NCBI GenBank assembly: GCA_900553775.1
Contig: USEZ01000031.1
Span: 1 to 14,941, forward strand
DNA length: 14,941 nucleotides
From: an uncultured Slackia sp.
GTDB taxonomy: Bacteria; Actinomycetota; Coriobacteriia; Coriobacteriales; Eggerthellaceae
Direction: 5' to 3'
Below are positions 12,001 through 14,941 of the stretch, in pieces. Positions within the stretch are counted from its first letter, which is position 1; every line of letters begins with the position of its first letter. The notes beneath the pieces are model-generated. The model saw only the letters and a list, made by a program, of their open reading frames with translations. It made no database searches and was not told the DNA's origin. The translations under genes were made by a program, and so were the position numbers.

Positions 12001-14941
12001 CCGCGCAGAGAATCGAGCGTATTGGTTTTGCTCGTCATGACATAGGTTTCCAGGACCGAAGGGTCGAGACGCAGCGCACCTTCGACGTCGAGCACGTATT
12101 CGCCGTTGCCGCCCGGCTTCAAAAGGCCCTTGTCGGCAAGGTCCTGCAATCCGTACACAAGGCTCTTGCCCTGAGCATCCAGCGTCACCGAATCGACCTT
12201 GAACCAATTGCCATAGGCCGCATTCCCCTTGATGTCCACGAATTCCGCGGGAAGGTAGACGTGCTGCATGCGGAACCACGTGCCGTCGCCGGTGTTATGG
12301 TATTCCTCGGTCTTAAGCGTCGCGCGCGTGATGCGCGCAGAACGGCGGTCTCCTGCATTCTCGTCTTTTTTATTCCAGAAATACACTTCGTGATCGACCA
12401 CGGAAGGCGTGTTGTTGTCGTCTTGATAGTCGAACACGTTTCGGTCGGCCGTCGATCCGTCGGTGCCCGTGATGCGGTATCCCGCCGAGAACGGAATCAG
12501 ATACCCCAGGTAATACGCCTGGTCGGAAGGCGTGAAGCGATATCCGTCGGTATGGATCGCGGTCGAAGCCACGGGTTTGTCGGGGTGGGCGCTGCGGTAT
12601 CCGTGAGCCGTCACGGTGTTCATCGCGTCGTCTTCATCGCTTGTCGTCTGTCCTTTGTAGACATACGGACGGCCGAACACGTACAGGTCGCGGTCGTCGA
12701 TCGTGCCCGAACGCTGGGCTTCGTAGGTCTTGCCCGTTTCGGCCGCATAATCGCCGTCGCCCGTATACGCGGAAAGCTCGATGCGGTAGTTCTTCACGAA
12801 TTCGTTCTGGCCGAGGGCGATATGCAATGCGTTCACGCCGGGCGCCGCCGTCTCGGGCGCCGGGTCTTCGCCGGGCACGTCGAACGCGATGAACACGTTG
12901 CCCGCCGCATCGGTATAGGCGGAAAGCTGGTCTTTCGTGAACGTGAGCGTGCGCGTCGCGCCGGCAGGCGGCATGCTCGCCGCATCGAGGCCTGCCGCCG
13001 CCGCGAGCGCCGTCTGGTTCGAGGCGGCCGTCTGCGTTTCGAACGTGATGGATTCAAGATGGTCGAGAATGCCCGCGTCGCCGGCGAGCAGTTCCATGCC
13101 GGTGGTCAAAAAGCCGTAATAGCCGTGCGTCTGCTCAGGGCCGCATACCGGCAGCTTGTCGGTCAAGACCACCTTATCGGCGAACGACACGTTGCCCGTC
13201 CAGTTGTCGGGCGAACGGTCGTCGATGCCGTTGTAGGCATAGACGCTCGGATGGTTATAGCCGCTTTTAAGCGTCACATGGGAGCGGGCGAAGCTCACGT
13301 CGAAACGGTAGTCGCCGCCCATCACGGCATGCTCGTCGCCGTCGGCTCCGTACTCCAGCACGCCTTTGGTGCCCTTCAGCACGAAGTTGCCGTCGAAAAT
13401 GATATCAACATCGGCATGCGAAGAGATATGGCCCTCGATGTGATCGTTGCGATCGTTCGTGTAATAGCTGGCGTAATCCCTGTACGACCAGGAAGAATAC
13501 TCCGCAGCACTTCCCTGCTTGGCGGCCGTGAAGCGGTTTGCGGCCGCGCGGATATGACGGCCGTCGCCCTGCTCGCCGCCTATCGACAACGACGCCTGCA
13601 CCGTCTGCTTCGCCGCGTCTTCGGCACGGTCGTCTTCTTTATAGAAACGGCCCGCCACCTCGATCGCGGCGTTCGCGGCATCGGTCGCGCGGTACTCGGT
13701 GCCGAAATCGGGACCGGCGGCCTGCGTGCGCGCATCGTCGGCATACTGGTTTTCATTGATATCGAGCGTGTAGACGATGCGTTCGGCCACGGGCGTGCCG
13801 TATACGCCGTTCACGAAGTCGTCTTGCGCGTAGTCGCTCAGCGCGTCGCGGTGGTAGAACGCCTTATCGTCGCTGAAATCGGGCTCGAACGTCGCTGCGT
13901 CCGCGCCCGTCGATTGAGCGGGCTTCAGCAGGTTCACGCGGAAAAACGGCGTGCCGTTCGCGTCGGTTTCGACCGCGTTGTCCGTATCGGCCCATGACGA
14001 CGCATCGCTTTTCCAGCTTGTTCCGTCGCTATAGAACACCTCGATGCTCTTCAGGTTGTCCACCGCGTCGGGATGCACCTTGATGTAGTAGGCATCGAAA
14101 TAGTCTTTCGGCAGATTCTGCGTCAACGTCAGCTCGGCGGCGGTGTTGTAGGTTTTCGCGGAAAGGCGCGTGGCATACGGGATGTCCTTCTTTTCGCCCA
14201 TATCCTGCGTATCCCAATGATCGGAAGTCGCATCAGGGCGCTCGTTCCAGGCGTTGGTGAACTGGCGGAAGTCCACCAAATACGAGCCCATGGCCTTGTA
14301 TCCCAGTTCGAGCGTCTTGTCGATGTCGCCGTCGAGCCTATGGTCGTGCTCGCTTGTGGCCGCAAGCTGCGAGAAACGCGCCGCATCTCCCTCTTCCACG
14401 AATCCTGCGCGCGCCGACACGTCGAACGACATCTTGCTCATATAGAACAGCGCCGAATCGACCGTGGAAGCCGACCACGGATCTTCTGCGGACGCAACCG
14501 CAAGCATATCGAAAGGCAACATGGAGATGGCGCCGCCCTGCGGGCGCACGCCGCCGAAATGGTTCACCGCTTCCACGTTCATCGTGCGCGTCGTGTCGAA
14601 CGCGGCATCGGCGAATCCTTCGAGCAGCACCGTGGTGCCGTCGGCCTGCGTGCCCGACGGCATGCCTTTCCAGGAATGCAGCACCGCTTTGGAAACGTTT
14701 TCTATTCCGGCGTCGCTCAACGCCTTTTCGGGAATGCGGATATCGCCCTTGTCGTCAGGCAGGTAGATCGAGCCGCCCCCTTCGAGCCCCGAGCCGTCGG
14801 CCGTAGGAGTCAACCCCAGCGCAGGCGCATTCGGGGCGTCGGCGTCGTAGAAGTGCAGCTCGCCTTTTTCGGGAAACGCCGCGAGAAACTGAGCGCTGAG
14901 AACCATGCCCGTGACATGGAAGCCCGTCCAGGCATCGGCGG
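1..14941 (-). CDS. Internal part of a giant multidomain surface protein/adhesin, open at both ends
   Basis: Translation of the minus frame with codons on + positions 3-5 through 14937-14939 gives 4,979 residues without a stop; start and stop codons lie outside the window. The product is acidic, rich in Asp, Gly, Ala, Tyr and Trp, and has only nine Cys, as is usual for exported Gram-positive surface proteins. No membrane segment, signal peptide or catalytic motif is visible. N to C it contains an unassigned beta-rich region, three acidic linkers, a series of diverged DUF11-like modules, and three SdrD-B-like modules at the C-terminal end of the window. Known proteins of this build are cell-wall-attached or secreted stalk-like adhesins; that role is inferred here. 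Signal peptide and anchor would be expected upstream of 14941 and downstream of 1. Codon use changes near 1740. Alternatives are a secreted matrix protein or another surface protein type. The reading frame is certain; the function is only a class-level call. Confidence 0.93.
60..416 (-). other. SdrD-B-like module 3, the most typical copy
   Basis: GFVGDTVFEDANRDGVKQLD followed directly by EGGVSGMEVTLEQYWWDEAA reproduces the SdrD-B consensus 'G-D-x-V-(W/F)-x-D-x-N-x-D-G-x-x-x-x-x-E-x-G-V-x-G-x-x-V-x-L' almost completely. The later TTTDAGVYAFEV matches the 'T-(D/N)-x-x-G-x-Y-x-F' strand. The last visible part, GGDDEVDSDMDRAYVDAG, keeps the 'D-S-D' closing loop. The protein continues beyond position 1. 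Confidence 0.85.
540..944 (-). other. SdrD-B-like module 2
   Basis: The segment runs YGGLAWRDDVLEGG, then IDGWLDEQRPDGKKPEARLA, NMRVSVHEYDP, TAADGAFSFLMPTDRSYVVK and AQNLN. 'G-x-x-(A/V)-W-x-D', 'x-D-G-x-x-D-E', 'x-x-V-x-V', and 'T-x-x-D-G-x-(F/Y)-x-F-x-x-P/L' are in SdrD-B order. The opening Gly-Asp is changed to Gly-Leu-Ala-Trp. It ends in a DNDGDND loop (573-593). Confidence 0.72.
573..593 (-). other. Calcium-loop-like motif DNDGDND
   Basis: DNDGDND has alternating Asp/Asn and Gly and closely follows SdrD-B-like module 2. In SdrD-B repeats comparable loops hold calcium ions; binding here is inferred. Confidence 0.5.
1140..1694 (-). other. SdrD-B-like module 1
   Basis: The segment opens GYIGDYVWHDADWDGLADD and, after an insertion rich in Gly and Arg, continues LDYDGAADDPGIDGVKVELLN. 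It ends with a Tyr-rich PKYRLRYTFPDRYRNYAPTK. Staphylococcal SdrD-B repeats begin 'G-D-x-V-W-x-D-x-N-x-D-G-x-Q-D-x-x-E-x-G-(I/V)-x-G-V-x-V-x-L', and all of the landmarks except the Gln can be seen here, split by an insert of about 50 residues. Such modules are rigid calcium-dependent spacers in known Sdr proteins. Codon use is almost entirely G/C-ending, unlike the sequence just above 1740. Confidence 0.8.
1500..1529 (-). other. Calcium-loop-like motif DLDYDGAADD in SdrD-B module 1
   Basis: DLDYDGAADD provides the second half of the SdrD-B calcium site ('D-x-D-x-DG-x-x-D-D') immediately before PGIDGVKVELLN. It appears to duplicate the HDADWDGLADD loop about 135 bases earlier (1635-1667). Confidence 0.55.
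2220..2459 (-). other. DUF11-like module with LYDVLPYEGD signature
   Basis: PYEYEARLKNGYVEND leads to RSVLYDVLPYEGDYKVLPES and a following SQWNGWPVSFDDIALRI strand. The 'L-(V/Y)-D-V-L-P-x-x-G-D ... (R)-(G/D)-S-x-(W/F)' signature is what I recall from DUF11-type modules of actinobacterial surface proteins, which makes this the best-preserved copy in the window. It is preceded by LEPGQTLVLDVMAPI (about 2775-2820), a strand of the adjoining module. The window's single TTA codon (2265-2267) lies inside it. Confidence 0.65.
3105..3299 (-). other. DUF11-like module (MKYRLKLTNLSTEAL ... IMFPFIEDMPTEP)
   Basis: The strand MMKYRLKLTNLSTEALGALG and the later PDLSIMFPFIEDMPTEPGKF match the 'x-x-Y-x-(L/V)-x-(V/L)-x-N-x-(G/S)' and '(D/E)-x-(L/M)-P' landmarks of DUF11-type modules. 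A short Asp/Ala-rich loop joins them. Confidence 0.55.
3780..3839 (-). other. NVxxQ(L/V)RW motif, second copy
   Basis: NVIRQLRWVVKAQDIDAAAR repeats the strand seen at 9780-9914 (NVTQVRWTYFDVP). Asn, Val, Gln, Arg and Trp are retained while the rest has diverged. This supports an ancient repetition of the same module pair. Confidence 0.4.
4470..4502 (-). other. Calcium-loop-like motif VDHDGDGDLSD
   Basis: VDHDGDGDLSD gives Asp at alternating positions followed by Gly and a hydrophobic residue, a close match to 'D-x-D-x-D-x-(D)-(L/I)' calcium-binding loops (EF-hand, dockerin, thrombospondin type 3). It is the cleanest loop of this type in the middle of the protein. Confidence 0.55.
5220..5399 (-). 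other. DUF11-like module (YSVKVENKPA ... LRFVVDLPRNV)
   Basis: A first strand APWYSVKVENKPASEDD and a second AQLRFVVDLPRNVTFYDE follow the order expected for a DUF11-like module, with the Asn after the first strand and 'Asp-Leu-Pro-x-Asn-Val' in place of 'Thr-Leu-Pro-x-Gly-Val'. The copy is compact. Assignment rests on this pattern alone. Confidence 0.5.
5673..5702 (-). other. Calcium-loop-like motif DADADGVCAD
   Basis: The residues DADADGVCAD fit a 'D-x-D-x-DG-x-x-x-D' loop and include one of the few Cys residues of the protein. The single Cys has no nearby partner, so a local disulfide is unlikely. It resembles thrombospondin-type-3 or dockerin half-loops. Confidence 0.4.
6480..6719 (-). 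other. DUF11-like module (ERVQLNMHVEN ... VTSVIPEGIAVV)
   Basis: A strand ERVQLNMHVEN is followed by a long Tyr/Asn-rich loop (RYWLDTLGKDYSNYSK) and the closing pair LTLPVVTSVIPEGIAVVSRDG. The closing pair is the recognisable 'x-(V/L)-x-(D/S)-x-(L/I)-P-x-G-(V/I)' end of DUF11-type modules. The loop is longer than in typical copies. Confidence 0.5.
7500..7799 (-). other. DUF11-like module (LQALNYGDRTLDGVEMVYVMPRG)
   Basis: The core TRLQALNYGDRTLDGVEMVY followed by VMPRGVEPDF fits the DUF11 pattern 'v-x-v-x-N-x-G-x-x-x-(L/V)-x-G-(V)-x-(V)-x-(D/Y)-x-(L/M)-P-x-G-(V/L)'. A second half carries LDVKARVLEK and DIPADAYTVEVLQTPYGDY, the last resembling the closing strand of Cna-B/SdrD-B folds ('Y-x-V-x-V-x-x-P-x-G-Y'). 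The presence of both patterns suggests a DUF11-like unit fused directly to a Cna-B-like unit. Confidence 0.6.
9000..9182 (-). other. DUF11-like module (PGETFYYKDSLVNMPRG)
   Basis: The segment begins PGETFYYKDSLVNMPRG and continues ELYNPTIYERIPSSYLEMTG. This matches the DUF11-type order: 'pG-(E/D)-T-x-x-Y-x-x-x-(L/V)-x-N', a loop, then 'L-x-N-x-x-(I/V/L)-x-(D/E)-x-(I/L)-P'. The loop replaces the common short turn with an Asn/Ser-rich stretch. It is one of the better-preserved copies in the window and follows acidic linker C. Confidence 0.6.
9354..9659 (-). other. Acidic low-complexity linker C with internal repeats
   Basis: One hundred and two residues without Lys or Arg, dominated by Asp, Gly, Ala, Met, Val and Pro. 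Two near-identical units, DPDMGFDPDAGIDDG and DPGMGFDPDAGVDEG, are embedded in shorter variants such as DDGMAVDPHDG and GDMMVDPGAGV. It divides the strand ending PAVLE (about 9658-9675) from the region leading to the GETFYY module at 9000-9182. The many Asp-Pro-Asp and Asp-x-Gly turns would give a flexible, highly negative segment, possibly able to chelate cations; this last point is speculation. Confidence 0.88.
9406..9599. repeat. Direct imperfect repeat of about 37 bp, offset 156 bp, inside linker C
   Basis: Bases 9406-9442 and 9562-9598 are near copies. They share an exact 17-base core, tcgggatcgaagcccat, at 9418-9434 and 9574-9590. The 156-bp offset equals 52 codons, so the reading frame is kept. 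The repeat encodes the two GFDPDAG units, and slippage or unequal recombination here would change linker length without breaking the frame. Confidence 0.85.
9780..9914 (-). other. NVxQ(V/L)RW module, first copy
   Basis: The segment runs VNIFKNVTQVRWTYFDVPAT, then FEDVALVGVGRFSDARP. A second, weaker copy, NVIRQLRWVVKAQD, lies at 3780-3839. The 'Val-x-x-Val/Leu-Arg-Trp ... Asp-(Val/Leu)-Pro ... Leu-x-Gly-x-Gly-Arg-(Phe/Tyr)' pattern looks like the strand pair that precedes a DUF11-type module in large Gram-positive surface proteins. That comparison is from memory of the family. The partner module would be the one at 9000-9182, with acidic linker C between them. Confidence 0.5.
9915..10052 (-). 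other. Acidic low-complexity linker B
   Basis: Forty-six residues, PSEPEADGQNVEDGAGAP through AEPAAGEH, rich in Ala, Asp, Glu and Pro with a single Lys and no Arg. It joins the beta module at 10140-10382 to the NVTQVRW module at 9780-9914. It is probably disordered and serves as a hinge. Confidence 0.8.
10140..10382 (-). other. DUF11-like beta module (PAQLTVSNITNETS)
   Basis: The segment opens with PAQLTVSNITNETSHAGAV followed by FMKTVED, FELTESPKI and VDVDVRYPADMP strands. The 'x-L-T-V-S-N-x-T/G' strand is typical of DUF11-type and related Ig-like modules of surface proteins, where the Asn ends the third strand. It ends just before acidic linker B. The fold is inferred from strand spacing; no sequence search was possible. 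Confidence 0.5.
10995..11021 (-). other. Calcium-loop-like motif DADKDGVPN
   Basis: The residues DADKDGVPN match the 'D-x-D-x-DG-x-x-(D/N)' pattern of EF-hand/dockerin/thrombospondin-type-3 calcium loops. It sits in a surface turn between two predicted strands. Related Asp-rich loops occur at 5673-5702, 4470-4502, 1500-1529 and 573-593. In exported repeat proteins such loops often bind calcium and stiffen the stalk; binding here is inferred. Confidence 0.5.
11040..11219 (-). other. DUF11-like opening segment (GDYVEYTL) with a W-E strand
   Basis: The segment starts LFAGDYVEYTLGIGS and leads into an IVGWEII strand near 11080-11097. The 'Gly-Asp/Glu-x-(Val/Phe)-x-Tyr-x-(Leu/Ile/Val)-x-(Ile/Val)' pattern is the usual first strand of DUF11-type surface modules, where it reads like 'pGd-tvtYtlti-N'. 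The Trp-Glu strand recurs as VGVWEIAG (about 4150-4173) and IGWEVQRD (3598-3621), so the same type of module probably appears at least three times. Seen: the motifs. Known: the DUF11 pattern. Inferred: membership of this divergent copy. Confidence 0.5.
11280..11534 (-). other. Acidic low-complexity linker A
   Basis: Eighty-five residues made mostly of Asp, Glu, Ala, Gly, Ser and Pro with no Lys or Arg at all, beginning GDMDDPAPAEEQDVPAPEGG and ending APVDPHSNSM. The composition predicts a disordered, strongly negative, extended hinge. It lies just N-terminal to a module that opens with a GDYVEYTL strand (11040-11219), so it separates the N-terminal region from the series of repeat modules. 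Similar acidic hinges follow at 9915-10052 and 9354-9659. Confidence 0.85.
11535..14941 (-). other. N-terminal part of the visible protein, unassigned beta-rich region
   Basis: About 1,135 residues that I cannot place in a named family. The sequence alternates short hydrophobic strands with Asp/Gly/Asn/Ser turns, for example FDAYYIKVHPDAVDNLKSIE (14040-14099) and the Tyr-rich ASYYTNDRND around 13440-13475. Several segments share a loose 'Tyr-x(2-5)-Val-x-Ser-(Ile/Val)-x-Leu' strand pattern, as in TKAYVDSIALDFK (11940-11978) and NWFKVDSVTL (12180-12209), hinting at repeated beta-sandwich units with little remaining identity. Trp and Tyr are frequent and Cys is nearly absent (one, near 13143). 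No enzyme signature was seen. Position N-terminal to a stalk of repeats would fit a ligand-binding head, but that is inference only. Confidence 0.45.

Noticed and set aside
10338..13997. Long + strand open frame (1,219 codons), and the similar one at 9258-10241
   Set aside because: Same shadow effect as above; each ends where the minus-strand gene uses a rare TCA codon.
1..14941. Promoters, terminators, RNA genes, CRISPR arrays, insertion sequences, attachment sites
   Set aside because: No clear hairpin plus T-run, tRNA-like fold, regularly spaced repeat or transposase was seen, and all bases are used by the continuous coding frame.

Overview
The window lies entirely inside one gene. On the minus strand, the frame whose codons occupy + positions 3-5, 6-8, ... 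14937-14939 was translated by hand from end to end: 4,979 consecutive codons with no stop. Neither the start nor the stop codon is in the window, so the full protein exceeds 4,979 residues. It reads from position 14941 (N-terminal side) to position 1 (C-terminal side). There is no intergenic space, RNA gene, promoter, terminator, insertion sequence or CRISPR array.

The product looks like a giant, acidic, cysteine-poor (nine Cys seen) multidomain surface protein or adhesin. No enzyme motif, transmembrane segment or signal peptide is visible in this internal portion. Layout in protein order: (1) 14941-11535, about 1,135 residues of Asp/Gly/Tyr/Trp-rich, probably beta-structured sequence that I cannot assign. 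(2) 11534-9354, a stretch holding three acidic, low-complexity linkers placed between folded modules. (3) about 9200-1860, a long series of strongly diverged beta-sandwich modules of the DUF11-like type found in large Gram-positive surface proteins, with scattered Asp-rich calcium-loop-like motifs. (4) 1740-1, three SdrD-B-like (SD-repeat B / Cna-B clan) modules with the 'GD-x-V-(W/F)-x-D-x-(D/N)-x-DG' opening or variants of it.

Two properties stand out. First, codon use changes abruptly near position 1740: in 1-1740 Glu is GAG 39 : GAA 1 and Asp is GAC 68 : GAT 1, while in 1741-3480 the counts are 23 : 15 and 32 : 21. The break falls just before the first SdrD-B-like module, as if the C-terminal block was acquired or exchanged separately. 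Second, the gene nearly lacks TTA, CTA and TCA codons (four in 4,979), which opens very long antisense frames on the + strand (up to 2,252 codons). These are shadows, not genes.

Organism: the G+C-rich DNA, the strong G/C-ending codon preference and a giant SdrD-B/DUF11-type surface protein suggest a high-GC Gram-positive, plausibly a gut actinobacterium of the Coriobacteriia (Eggerthella/Gordonibacter/Slackia-like). This is inference from style and composition; no taxonomic marker gene is present.
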